A stretch of 64,000 bases of DNA from Neofusicoccum parvum (taxonomy: Eukaryota > Ascomycota > Dothideomycetes > Botryosphaeriales > Botryosphaeriaceae). The notes under the pieces were generated by a model, which did no database searches, was not told the origin of the DNA, and was given only the letters and a program-made list of their open reading frames with translations. Shown in pieces: positions 34,414-46,501 of the stretch (positions are counted from its first letter, which is position 1; each line of letters begins with the position of its first letter). The translations under genes were made by a program, and so were the position numbers. The stretch lies in assembly GCA_020912385.1 (NCBI GenBank), contig CP087219.1, positions 1,426,001-1,490,000 on the forward strand. The letters are read 5' to 3'.

Positions 34414-37400
34414 CTAGTACGGAATACCGTTGGTCAGCAGCTGGAAGCGATCATACTGGCCGGTCGACAAGCTGTTGTAACTCTTCTTGATCAAGAAACG
34501 CATGAAGTCCGCCGCCTCTCTCTCCGTCTTGTCCAGCACAAAGCGCTCCCTGAAGTGCTGCACCGTCTCGGGCTTGAAGCACGGCAGGCCGCTGTCCAGC
34601 ATGACGATGACGATGTGAGCAAGGTGCTCGCAGTGTTGGCGCGCGGCCAGGAAGGCCTTGATGCACATCTCTTCGAACCAGCGGTACGGCTGCGAGTCGG
34701 TGCTACCGCCCATGACGGCCACCATTTCCTGCGTGAGCTTGAAGGGTGCGCGCTCGAACTTGATGCCACCGGGCGCGATGTCGAAGCAGAATCCGAAATC
34801 GATGTGCAGGATGTGGCCCGCGTCGTCGATCATGATGTTGCCGTTGTGGCGGTCCTTGAATTGGAGGAGGTATGAGATGATGCTGTACGCAGCCATGGAC
34901 TTGACGAAGTTGTTGCGTGCTTCCTGGAACCTGATCGAATCCTCGCCACCGTACTTGGACACGAAATAGTCGTAAAGACCGTTGACCGCCTCACGGCCGA
35001 GCATATCTCTAGAGATAGAGTTGGGCAAGACGTCGATAACACCGCATCCGGGCGCTGTGGCAGTCACACGATAAGGGAAGACGAAGACGTCGAGGCCGAC
35101 ATCGTTGAAGATTCCGCGGAATGCGGCAATCATCTGTAGCGCCAACACATCCTGACGGCAGTCGTCTCCGACCTTGAAGATGGCTGACTGCCACACCTCA
35201 TACGAGTTGTCCTTCTCTCTTCCGTTGGCAAGCTCACTCTCTTCCTCTGGGAGGTCTTCCGTCCGCTCCTTGCGGATGCGGAAAGTTGCCATGTACGGAG
35301 CTTTTGCGTGACTCTGGAGCGGCTTTCCAGACTTGCGATCAATGCCAACAACGACACCATCTGGGTTACTGGGAAGGTACACGCCGACCTCGACCTTGAT
35401 GGACCGGAGCTCCTCTTCGATCTTCTGTTTCTTCTCCGCCTTGGTTTTCTTGATGAAGGGCTTGAGCTTTCCGGAAATGCCCGTCACCTCGTTGAAGAAA
35501 GAGAATTCACGCTCATAGAACTCGCGGTCCTCGGGGCTGAAGCTGTTTTCGAGACTCTCCATGACTGAATCGAGGGTCGGCTTCACAGGGTCGGGCTGCT
35601 CATTGTCAGAAAATTGTTTTTGAGTATGCTTGTCGGCAACTTACAATCTGCGAGTCCTCATCTTTGTAAGCATTGGCCTTTATGTTCCAGATGATCTGGT
35701 GAGCAAACAGCTGAGAGAACTTGGCCGTCTCAATGATGTAACGCTCAACGTAGCCCAGAACATCGTAGCGCAATGTCTGCACGACTTGCGGAACATAGAA
35801 AAACGTGATGTCGACAGAATGGCTCTCCAAAGCCCGCATGGCATACTGGATTATGAACGGGTGATTTCCATACGCTGGAAGGAAGTATGTGATGGCAGTC
35901 ATTGGGTTGACAGGAGCCCAGTACATCAGATACTAGATTGTGTCAGCAAGAGCGAGATCGTGTAGTAGCGAAAAGGCTTACCTTGAGTTGGAAAGACACA
36001 TCATCGGGCAAGGATCGGCCAAGCAAGATCTCCAAAGCATCGGGCTGATCTAAGACCTTCTCGGGGAAATTCAGTACCAGCCACCGCACCTCGGTGGCAA
36101 GCCTTTGTGAGTTGAACCTGAAGGCAAGCTGCACTGCGATAGCGGGATTCTCCGCCCAGGCTGTCTTCAAGAGCCCTGAGAGGACTGCATCAGTTGGAGG
36201 CTTCCCGGACTGGCCAGGCATCAAGTGAAGTCGCCTGTCCTGCTCGAGAGGGAACAGCCAGACCATCAGGCGCTGGTGTTCGCTTGCAAGTAGAAGCAAC
36301 AGTAACTCCTGCTTAGCGTGGAGGCTCTTCCGGGGCCCGTTGGTGTTCAGACCAATTCCGGCAACATTCTGCAGAGCGTTGTGGATGTCAACTAGCACTT
36401 GGGTTTCTGCTTTGATTTGCAGACGGTTGCCGCCAAAAGACCACCTTGGGCGGTCCTTGAACCATGCAAGGGCAGCAGAAAGGATGCGGTCTTTCAATCT
36501 CCATTGGCCAGAGGTGTTCGAACCAGTGCTGTATTGGAGGATACGCAACCCAAGAAGAACCACGTGAAAGTGCGCCTCGCGAGTGAGAGGGTGGTTTGTG
36601 GTGTGGCTCATCGCTGCTAATGTGATGTGCATGAGACGGTGGTAGACGCGCTCAACATGAGGGCTACCGAGTCTCGTAGCACTGAAGTGGCTCTCGAGGA
36701 ACTGAAGCAAACGGAAGTGCGGAGCGATCAGGTTGTATGCATAATGCTGACGCCTCATGAGAGCGGTCCGATCGGAAGGAGCAAATTCCTGCTTCACGTA
36801 GAAGGGGTCCAGGTGGTCGAACTCCTCATGGAAGAGACCGAGCTTTCTTCGAACCGTCTTCTCGAAATTCTCTGCGATCTCGACGAGAATCCTGGGCTCC
36901 ATACGAGGATTCTCTTTGATTACGCTGAGCCATAAGGAGATGCCGAGTTTGATGGACTGCTTGTTGAAAACCGCAAAAGGAATGCCAACGACATGGTGCG
37001 CAATCGCACATTCGTCCTTTGGACTTCTGCACAGAAGAGCAGCGGCGCGCCTAAGAGCATCGCGAAGCTCCGCGATCGATACGTGCTTCCGGCTAAGCGT
37101 GCGTTGCTCCAAGTCGACAAGTACTCTCCTTGCATCCTCTATGCTACGATCGTACTGCTTGCTCCGGCGCATGAGAGGATCGGAATCGTTGCCAAATCGG
37201 ATCCAATCATCGTTGTAGTCTGTCATAGGCTCTACATAACGGTACTCCTGGCGGTTCGTGTACTGTGCGATGAAGTCAGACGTTGTGTTGATGTTAAGCT
37301 CCCTCTCACGATCGATAGCGCTGAGGCGCTGGTCTGTCGACGGGATCACAGAGCCCATCTCCAAGGCGAATGACCTTCCCAGAGATACGTGCCCATAAGC

Positions 37401-40400
37401 ACCGTCGTCGTCGTACTCGGACAGGTACGTCTGCAGGAGACCCTTGATGTCCAACGGAGCAATGTCCATCACACTCAAAACCCACACCCTTGCGCGGTTC
37501 TGAAGCTGAATCAGGGTATTCCTGCGGAAGCTGTAGTTGTCTGAAAGCTCGATCGAGATGTTCTCCCTGGACGACGTGAAAGTCGAAGACCATCCATATT
37601 CGTCAGTCTCCTTCTCGAGGCAGCTGTTCCACATCATACTCAGAAGCTCCAGCAGAGCGAACAAAGAAGCACGCTGGCAGAGAGCAGACGGCACTTGCTG
37701 GATGATGATGTCGGCGCAATGTATGGCAACCTTCTGAGCCTGCAGGACTCTGTGGCAGCAACCAGTGAAGAATGTGGCAAGCTGCTGAGCCACGTACGGC
37801 GCGGAGAAGGACTGAAATCCACCAGAGACGGTCTTCTTCAGATACGAACGGACACCGGCTTCTGCAATCGCAACCATGCAGTTACCCATCTCTTTGTTAC
37901 GGAGTCGCGGGTCCAGGAAGTAGGTTAAAGTCCTCGTACAGTCGCCTGTGCTTGCACGGAGACCTTCCACAAGGTGAACGGTGTTGAGAAAGACGACCTC
38001 TGGATAACCCAAAGACTTAATATCCGCCTCACAAGCCGGCAAAAGCTCCTGAAGGCGGCGCTTTTGTTCGACAATGTGTTCGGCACTCTTGCCACGTCTG
38101 AGAACCGTGTTAAGCTCTACGTCGCTCTCAAGTTGATCGGCGCGTGATTCAGCCACAAGAGGCCTGCTGTGTTGAGCAAGGATCCGCAGCTCATTGAGAT
38201 ATTTCTTGCCCAGCGGGGAGGTTAAGCTGAATCCATGCACAGCGACATTGAACCATGCGTCACGCTGTAGGTTAATAGTGGTCTCTTCCTCAATATACTC
38301 TTCCGGACCACCCGCATTGGATGAGGTTAAGATGGCGAGAGGGGCCAGAAGCTGAGCAATCTCCTGAGCGGCAACCTCTGTATCCGCCATAGGCGTAGCT
38401 TCTGGGCCATGTGCATCGCCTTTGCTAACAATGTCGTCTAGCATGTACTGCAGATAAACCTCAAACAGTGGTTGGCCGACTTTGAACTCCCTTGAGAGGT
38501 AGCATCGTCCTCTCATAACCTGATGTTGTTAGCAGCCACAATTGGAGATATCATGTGATGTAATTACCGCATCAAGGAGAATTTGGTTGTCCTGGACAAT
38601 GGAATCGCGAGCAAGTTTGGAATAAAGCTTGAGCAAAGCCCTGAGTTCTCCCGGACCCGAGTGAGCACCGAGTAAAGAGCTCTCCGTGATGATCTTGGCA
38701 TCCACGGACACGCTGACCCTGCCAATCTTCTGGACCAACATCGAGAGCGCCAGTTCGGAGATCTTTTGATCTTTGCATCTGCATGCCACACCGACAATTG
38801 TCTGGATGACCGTGGCGTAGACGTGCGAAGGTTCGTCAATGTCCGCCGGGGCCAATGAGATGGTACTGCCTGTTTGATGCTGGGTCTGCAGGCCTCCATT
38901 TCCGTTCACCTTTGCGCTACCGTTGAGCTGAGACAGCCCAGTGCCAGTACGCTCCGGCCCCTGCTTACCACTGAGAACATTTCCAAGGCTGTACAAAGTT
39001 GTGATGACGGCATCCTGCGGAAGGTGCATCAAGACACTTGCTAAGCAATCAGCAGCGACAGCCGAGGTGCCTTCCTTCAGTCCTCCCTGGACAATGACGC
39101 GAGGCAGAGATCGGCTCAAGTGCGCGGCGGTATCAGGAGAGGATTTACCCAGGACGGACATGCTCTTCAAAACGACAGATGCCAAAATTTCATCAGCGGC
39201 AAGGATGTCATCTTGCAGAGTAGTTTCGAGCCAGTCCAGGAGTTTCTCGGAGTCAGCGATCTCCTCACTAAGCACGGCGCAGCACAAGTACGTAGTGAGG
39301 GCGTCTGCCATGACGGCATGGGCAATGTGTTGCTGCCAGACTGTGCCAACACGCTTCACATATTCCGAATCGGCGTTGATGCGCTCAAGCTCTTCTTCGG
39401 CGATTCCCGCGACGCTTACAAGTAAAGCCTCGGCCCCGGCGTCCAAAGGTTGACGGAGCGGGACCTTGGCACCCTGAAGCTTGTCCAATACTGGCTTGTT
39501 GAGCTCGGTCTCTGATGGAGTGGCAACAGTTGCGGTGCAGGATACCACGACTTGCATAAGGCCGTGGTGGAGGAGGAGAGCACCCAAAGGACGACCCATC
39601 GCGGCGTAGTGCTTAGCATGACGACGCCATTCTCTGAGAGCTCTCTTTGCATTGCTGCCATAGAGAACGTTAGAGACGGAAGCTTCGACGGCAATCATGA
39701 GCTTCTCAGATAAGGCGTTCCGCAGCGACTCGATCAACTCGAGCATTTCGGCAGGCGTCCATATGGAGGCGCATTCAGACGCAGCGCTCAGGAATCCCAG
39801 CATGGACATGGCCAGACACAGAACACGGCCCACATCTCCCTCGGGTGTATTGTCCACTGCATCCTCCCCCCTTATCTGCTCTCCGGCCACAGAGGCTGCA
39901 GAAGTTGACCATTCTTTCACAAACTTCTTCACGGCAGCAACAGCCGCCTCCTTCAGACGTTCATGGCTCTTTCCAAGGGAGAGAATGGCAAAGGTCAGGT
40001 TGCGAGTCAGGATCTCCCAGGGCGACGGGTCGAGGTCACGGAGGAATGGCGAAGGCGCAATGGCCTGGGCAAACGACTCGGGCAGATAGGGGGCGAGTTG
40101 GTTGAGAAGCTGCTCAGCGGTCGCGACGTCCACGATCTTGGGGGCAGCCTTGCATAGGGCAAGGAGGGTTTCGAGCTCGGGCAAGCTCTGCGACTCGTCA
40201 GAACCGAAGATGGACCCTGAAAAGGAGGCCTACCATGGGCACCCTCGCGGCACCCCCACGGAGGCCGTCGAGCTCGTCGGAGCTGCCATTGACCTGCGCG
40301 CGAGAAGGACACAGCCGATAGAGACGCTGGAAGTCTGCGTTGCCGGACTCGGGGGCGGGCGAGGTGGCGGACAGCGCAGCAAGCTTCTCGAGAGCACTGC

Positions 40401-40477
40401 GGCGGATTCTGGATGCGGCAACACGGTCAACACGGAGGAGAGCGAGGCGCAGCGGACGGTGTGACTCACGTCCGCAT
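34414..40477 (-). CDS. STT4: Phosphatidylinositol 4-kinase Stt4 (PI4KIII-alpha)
   Basis: Six exons: 40470-40477, about 40260-40408, 38568-40216, 35982-38519, 35645-35932 and 34414-35595, giving about 1937 aa, close to yeast Stt4. Only the third-exon boundary is ambiguous: donors at 40259 or 40253 both keep phase. The N terminus reads MRTIRRSALEKLAALSATSP and depends on an 8-nt first coding exon. The large helical solenoid fills exons 3-4. The lipid-kinase unique and catalytic domains lie at the C terminus: VGDDCRQDVLALQMI, catalytic loop DRHNGNIMIDDAGHI near residue 1790, activation loop HIDFGFCFDIAPGG, and the terminal QLLTNGIPY. Stt4 makes PI4P at the plasma membrane, feeding PI(4,5)P2, cell-wall signalling and actin control. 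Divergent from the Hel2 gene across 417 bp. Confidence 0.95.
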
Positions 40478-40894
40478 GATGACCGAACGACGGCGGCGGC
40501 AGCGCTTAGGAATGGGAAAGAATGACTGGAAGTGCGCAGGCGCAGAAAGAAGACAGCGTGGAGGTTGTCTGGTGTTTGCTTGTTTGCGGCGATGGTCCTG
40601 CTGGCCGCCGCGGGAGGGCGCGCCAAGCTGGTCGATCGGCGGGCGCTTCATCTGCGCTGCGCCCCGCGTCATCATGGCTCAGATTCGCATCTTTTGCCCG
40701 CCGCCGCCCGTTCTTCGCACCGCACCCTCGCCCAAGCTCAACACCGTCAAACGCTTCCAGCCGCCTCAGGCCACCGGCTCTTCCGCCTCCACTGCAGTCG
40801 TTGCACCCGGCACCTGCGCCTCCCGTAAATATCCAGCAATTGCCCGCGCACCCCCGCCGTCCGCACTCAACCCGCACCAGCGACACCGCACACA
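40478..40894. promoter_or_regulatory. Bidirectional promoter between Stt4 and Hel2 genes
   Basis: A 417-bp interval between divergent start codons, GC-rich, with pyrimidine-rich sequence on the Hel2 side (about 40690-40880). Any shared elements are inferred from position only. Confidence 0.55.
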
Positions 40895-43398
40895 ATGGCC
40901 GACACAGCTGAAGCCACCGCAGGAGACGCTGCCACACCGACGAACCCCGCGCGGAGAGGGCGAGGCCGCGGAGGCTCCCAGGGCGGCAACCGGCCCAACG
41001 GCGACGGTCCCGCATCCACCGCAAGCGAAAGAGGCAGGGGTAAAGGAGGACGCCGTGGAGGTCGTGGTCGCGGCAACCGTGGGGGGCGCAACGCCGAAGC
41101 TGATGGCGAAAGTGCTGGAGACACTGCGCCTGCAAGGTCGACTGCTGCGAATCGAGGTAACTTTGGCGCCCGCCTCACTGGGGATGCCAGCTCTACCACC
41201 GATGCGGAACCCAAAGGAAAAGAGCGCGTTGCCGCCGACGCTGAAGAAGACGAGGATGGAGAGGTGTGCTTTATCTGCGCGTCGCCCATTGTTCATCATG
41301 CTGTGTCGCCCTGTAACCACCGTACCTGCCACATCTGCTCTCTCAGGCTTAGGGCGCTGTACAAAACCAAGGCCTGCGCGCACTGCCGAGTAAGTCCACC
41401 GGCTTTGAGAAATCTGCTTCTGCTAATACTGTTCAGACGCTGTCCGATTTCGTCATTTTCACCGACGATGCAGAGAAACGATACGAGGAGTTCTCCAATT
41501 CGGACATTACAAGCACCGACAGCAATTTAGGCATCAAGTACGAGAAGGCGGAAATCTGCGACGACACCGTCCTTTTACTGCGCTACAACTGTCCCGATGG
41601 CTCGTGCGACGCCGCCTGTCTAGGATGGCCCGACTTGCACAGGCACGTCAAGAGCGTCCATCACAAGGTCATGTGGTCAGTCACCTTGCTCTCTTAATGC
41701 TTGCCATCACTGACTCCTGGCAGCGATCTCTGCACAAGGAACAAGAAGGTCTTCACCCATGAGCATCAGCTGTTCACTAATACCGAACTGCGCAAACACG
41801 AGAAGTTCGGCGACGACACCCCCGGCTCCGAGGACCAGAGTGGCTTTAAGGGGCACCCCGAGTGTGGTTTCTGTATGAAACGTTTCTACGGCGATGACGA
41901 GCTTTACGTGCACTGCAGGGAAAAGCATGAGCGGTGTCACATTTGCGACCGCCGCAATGGGGGGCGCCAGCCACAATACTACGTCAACTATGAGGCACTC
42001 GAGGTTCATTTTAAGAAGGATCACTTCACGTGCCCGGATTTGGAGTGCTTGGAAAAGAAGTTTGTGGTCTTCGAGTCCGAGATGGATTTGAAGGCGCATC
42101 AGCTGGAAGCACATCCGAATGGCCTTTCCAAGGATGCTCGCAGAGATGCGCGGAGGGTGGACATGGCTGGGTTTAATCTGCGTGGACAAGAACCCGAGCG
42201 CGGTGGAAGACAAGGCCGTGGCCGTGGGCGCGGACGTGATCCCAACTCCGAGCCGCTTCCCGCCTCGTCTGCTCAGCCTCTGCGTAGAGATGAGCTTGCT
42301 TATCAACGACAGCTAGCCATTCAAAGCGCTCAATCCGTGACATCACGGACCTTCGGCGGCCAGCTGACCTCCAACCCGAATGAGGCATATGCGGCACGTC
42401 CCCCGCCCAGCGCTCAGGAACCTCGCACCGTTACCGCTGCTAGACCCGCAGATGATTTCCCGTCGCTATCGTCGCTCAGCGTCAGTGACACCGCCAATCA
42501 AGCACGGGCCGCATCGCCAGCAAGGGATGCACCACTCACGCCGCAGGAGCAGGCGCGCAGGTTGCGGCACAATGCCGTTACCGAGCGTGCGGCCAACATG
42601 CTCCGCAATGATCAGACCAAGGTTGCCGGATTCCGCCAGAGAGTGTCGTTCTACAAGAATGGGTCGATGACAGCCCCACAGCTGATCGAAGCATTCTTTT
42701 CCTTGTTCGACACGTCGTCAGCTGAGCTGGGTAAGCTGATCAAGGAGCTTGCCGAGATCTTCGAGATTGCTACAAAGAAGGACGCTCTCCTCAAGGCCTG
42801 GAATGACTGGAAGGCAATCAATGAAGATTACCCCTCTCTGCCCGGGCCCAGTGGTGTCCCGGCAAGCAGTGCCGCTGCGGTGCTTGGGGCAGGTGGCTCC
42901 AGGGTGCTTAAGCTGAAGAGTTCGACGGCCCAATCGTCACGCTCACCGGTTGGCAAGAAGGGCAGCTGGAATTCAGCCAGCGGCGGCGGCTTATTCCCGC
43001 CCCTGCCATCCAGCACGCCTGCGTCATCGAGCCGGGCGGCCACGGGCACGAGCACGGCAAATTCCAACTGGGCCTCTTCAGCTGCGTCGTCCAACAGGCC
43101 ATCACCGATACCATCCCGCACGGCGTCGCAAACGAACCTGTCGAGCAACAAGGCCCCTCCCAGCGCTGACGCCTTTCCGGCGCTACCGGCGGCCAAGAAG
43201 CCGGCGTCGACGGTATTCACGCCAGGCTACAACGGGCGTGCGGTGCGCAACGTCAAGGGCAACGGCCCTGCAGTCAACGCGTGGGGTGGTGGAGCCGGCA
43301 GCAGCTCTGCAGAACCAGAGACTGCCGAGGAGCCGGTGGGCGGAGGCAAGAAGAAGGGCAATCGAAACAAGAAGCAAACGCTGTTTCACTTTGGTTGA
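40895..43398 (+). CDS. HEL2: RING E3 ubiquitin ligase Hel2/ZNF598
   Basis: Three exons, 40895-41389, 41437-41675 and 41724-43398, give 802 aa. Residues 1-95 are RGG-rich and probably bind RNA. The RING starts at C125: CFICASPIVHHAVSPCNHRT, continuing CHICSLRLRALYKTKACAHC. Then come the family block TLSDFVIFTDDAEKRYEEF and C2H2-type zinc fingers with GWPDLHRHVKSVHHKVMCDL, ECGFCMKRFYGDDELYVHC and HCREKHERCHICDR. A PDLECLEKKFVVFESEMDLK segment follows, then a disordered Ser/Ala-rich C terminus (from about residue 400) with AFPALPAAKKP and a lysine-rich GKKKGNRNKKQTLFHFG end. Hel2 ubiquitinates uS10/uS3 on collided ribosomes and starts ribosome-associated quality control. The order of RING, zinc fingers and C-terminal Phe motif matches ZNF598, so I am confident. 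Confidence 0.94.
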
Positions 43399-45128
43399 CG
43401 AGCTGCATGGCGCAGCGTGTAGAGTTAGTGCGTGCACATAAGCGTGGCGTTGAACTGGGCTGAGGGGCTGGCTTCGATTCTGCTGGGGCGCGCGGAGACA
43501 GAAAAGTGGGTTTCGAGTAGACTGGTGTACAGAGAATTAGTCCTATTGCTCAGCAAGGGCGACGTCATGAGCCCAGAATAGAGAACAGCTGGAGCGCGCA
43601 GCGGATTTAACACGTGTGCATGTTCATGCGGGCGCGCCAGGGTGCGCGGCGGGCGATTTGCTGCATGCATGCGGCCGCACAGGACTGCTAGTGCCGGCGG
43701 AGAGGGGCAGAGGCGTGCGGGCAGAGCGGAGGCGTCCGGCAGCACCAGCAGCAGCGGCGGCAGCAGCAGTGCGGCAGAGCAGCGGCAGAGCAGCAGCACG
43801 GCCGGGCTCGAGGGCGCGCCAAGGTGGTGGCATCTGGGCTGGGCTGGTGGAGCGGGATGAGATGGAGCAGCCGTGTCGAGCCGCAGAGCCGCGTTGCGCG
43901 GGCGGGCTGGCTAGCTCATCCACACTGCAAGCCATATCCACGCACGCGGACCGGCGCTCCGGCAGCACCGGGGCCATGGAGCGCTGGGAGCACGCTGACG
44001 TGGATCTGGAACTTCGCTTGTTGGGCGTGTGGAAAGTGTGGCTTGGCCCTGCCTGGGTCGCGGACGGGGGCCGACACGCGGCGAATGGGCAGCGCGCGGG
44101 GCCTGGGCGGCGTGGGGAGAGATTGGGGGTTGGTTTCAGGATGCGGCGCACGCTCGCGGTGGTGTTGACTCGCGGCGGCGCGCACAGGCGCAGCGCTGGG
44201 CCAGCGGTGGCAGAGAGCGGCCTGCTCCACTTCGGGCCGCCTCTGCAAGCGGCGGGCGGGTGGATGGGTTGAGCGGCCCCGGGCGCGTCCAAGCATAAAG
44301 CAGCACCAGGCAAGCTCTCCTCTCGCAGCCGCGTCCAGCTCCCAGCGCCACCCCAATCCGCGCAGCTGTAGCATCCGCCGCCCTGGGCGATCTGCCTCGA
44401 TCAGCGCGTTGCTGTCTGCCCGGCTCGCTGTGCTGGCCAATCTGCCCGCGCGCCCCCCCTCTCGCCAACGCTGCCCGCGCCGGCACCCCTTCCCCGCCTT
44501 GCTTGCCTCCCGCGCTGTCCTCAGCGCTTGACTCGCTCTCCAGCAACGCGGATACACGCCTCCTCCACCTGCGCCTGCTGTGCCTCGCAGGTCCCCGTCC
44601 CACAAGCCCTCCTAACGGCGCGCGCCGTTGCGATAGCGATCCCGCGCGCAGGACGCAGGCCGTTGGCCAAGCCGCGAAAGGCGCGTCGTGCAACCTGCAG
44701 CCCACGCCCGCCAGACGCCTGTGTGATCGCCGCCGCTGCGAAGAGAGCCACTTGCCGCCGCGCCCCGCGGGCCCAGCTTGTAGAGTCGCTGCAATTAGGG
44801 ATCATGAAAGAAGCTGCTCCCGCCGCTTGCCCGCACTCGTAGCTCTCGCACGCCCGCTCGCGCTCCAGGCTCGCCCCATTGCACCCACTGCAACACCACC
44901 GCCCCCTACCCAATTGCCCCCCGCCGCGCGCGCTGCCCCGTTTGTGCGCCTCGCAGCAATCCCTGCAGCCTGTGCGCGCCGCCCCAGGACCCTCGAGGAC
45001 CCCCGAGGACCCCGTGGCCCACGACGACATCGCGCCAGAGGCCGCGCCTTCCCTCTGCCCTCGCGCCGCGGTAGCGAGAGAGCCACTGCCGCCTCGCCCA
45101 CCACGCGCGAACCGGCCACGTAAGGACC
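43399..45128 (+). other. Long GC-rich promoter/leader of the velvet gene
   Basis: The 1.7 kb upstream of VelB carries no conserved ORF. Frames on both strands are Arg/Ala/Pro-rich shadows. CA/CAG-type triplet runs at about 43742-43800 and long C-rich segments at 44300-45120 suggest a structured, unusually long 5' leader. Long leaders with upstream ORFs are common for fungal developmental regulators; here that is inference. Confidence 0.45.
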
Positions 45129-46501
45129 ATGCAGCCGCGACGGGAGCACCCTTACCCCATCGGACCCGGTCCTGGAGCGCCTGCGTACCCTCCACCGAAC
45201 ATCAACTCCCTGAACGAGCACCAGAGCCCGGCCAGCGCGGCCTCGTCGTCCACCATGAACAGCCAGCAGATCTACGGCGCCATGCCGCCCGCCCCGAGCC
45301 AGACCGGCAGCTACGCGCCCGCCGACACGAACTCGCTCCAGCCGACGTGCGGCAACCGCGACGGCAAGACCTTTGAGCTGGTCGTCGAGCAGCAGCCCGT
45401 CAGAGCCCGCATGTGCGGCTTTGGCGACAAGGTATGCCCTCGGCCAGACACCACCGCCGCCACCACCTCCGTCACTGACTCGCGCCCAGGACCGCCGCCC
45501 CATCACGCCTCCGCCGTGCATTCGCCTCATCGTGAAGGACATGAACACCGGCAAGGAGATCCCCTTCGAGTACGCTGCCGCACCCCAGCCTTGCGCGCCG
45601 CTTGCGCCCCGCTAACTTGTGCTGCAGGGAGGTCGACTCCACCTTCTTCGTCTTGACGGTGGACTTATGGTCATCTGATGCCCGTCAGGAGGTGAATCTT
45701 GTGCGCGCGTCCTCAGGCGCGCCCACGGTCTCCATCTCGACGAGCACGCTTACTTCGTACCCCCCTCACATCGAGCGCGGCTGGCAGGATCCCGGGCCCT
45801 ATGCCATCGCGACCATGAGAGGCGGTGCTCCCTACTCGACCGGCCCCCCCGGCTATGCCATGAGTGCTCCGCAACACATGCCTCCCCAGATGCCTACTGG
45901 CTATCACCAGGGCTACCCAAGTGCCTCGCCCATCACCCCGCAGATGCCCCAGTACCCGCAGTACGGCGCTCCTCCCCCGGCTCATCAGCCCTACCCCGTC
46001 GCTCCCCAGGCCATGCCTGTCATGCCGCCCGCAGCACCTTCGGCGTCGTCGGCAACCGGAATGTTCACCCGGAATCTTATCGGCAGTTTGAGCGTGAACG
46101 CCTTCCGCTTAAACGACACCAGCGGTAAGACGGGCTTCTGGTTCGTCCTCCAGGACTTGTCTGTTCGCACTGAAGGAGTCTTCCGGTAAGCTGGCCTAGG
46201 TATATGTAACCCCAATGCGGCTCGGTCGACTGACTTGTTTTCCTATCCTAGCTTGAAAATGAACTTTGTCGACGTCGGCAAGAACATAGGCAATGGCAAC
46301 AACCTCAATACCGGAAAAGCACCCGTCCTCGCCTCGTGCTTCAGCGACGCCTTTCAGGTGTACAGCGCCAAGAAGTTCCCCGGAGTCATCGAGAGCACTC
46401 CGCTCAGCAAGTGCTTTGCCGCGCAAGGCATCAAAATCCCCATTCGTAAGGACGGTCCCAAGCCCGCTAATGCTGCCGAGTACGAAAATGACGACCAATG
46501 A
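45129..46501 (+). CDS. velB: Velvet-family regulator VelB
   Basis: Four exons, 45129-45431, 45490-45569, 45628-46185 and 46252-46501, give 396 aa. After MQPRREHPYPIGPGPGAPAY and a Pro/Ser/Asn-rich tail, the velvet domain starts with FELVVEQQPVRARMCGFGDK and DRRPITPPPCIRLIVKD, runs through VDSTFFVLTVDLWSSD, and is interrupted by a Pro/Gln/Tyr/Met-rich insertion of about 125 residues. It resumes with MFTRNLIGSLSVNAFRLND, GFWFVLQDLSVRTEGVFRLK and CFSDAFQVYSAKKFPGVIES. This split architecture is typical of VelB. With VeA and LaeA it forms the light-responsive velvet complex, and with VosA it controls spore viability, trehalose and conidiation genes. The tail after IPIRKDG is short. Confidence 0.95.

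Noticed and set aside
34246..34875. 209-codon plus-strand frame over the Stt4 kinase domain
   Set aside because: Shadow of the catalytic exon, with no domain of its own.
43616..44705. Long overlapping frames (189-229 codons) on both strands upstream of velB
   Set aside because: GC-rich, low-complexity, mutually overlapping and without conserved motifs or splice signals.
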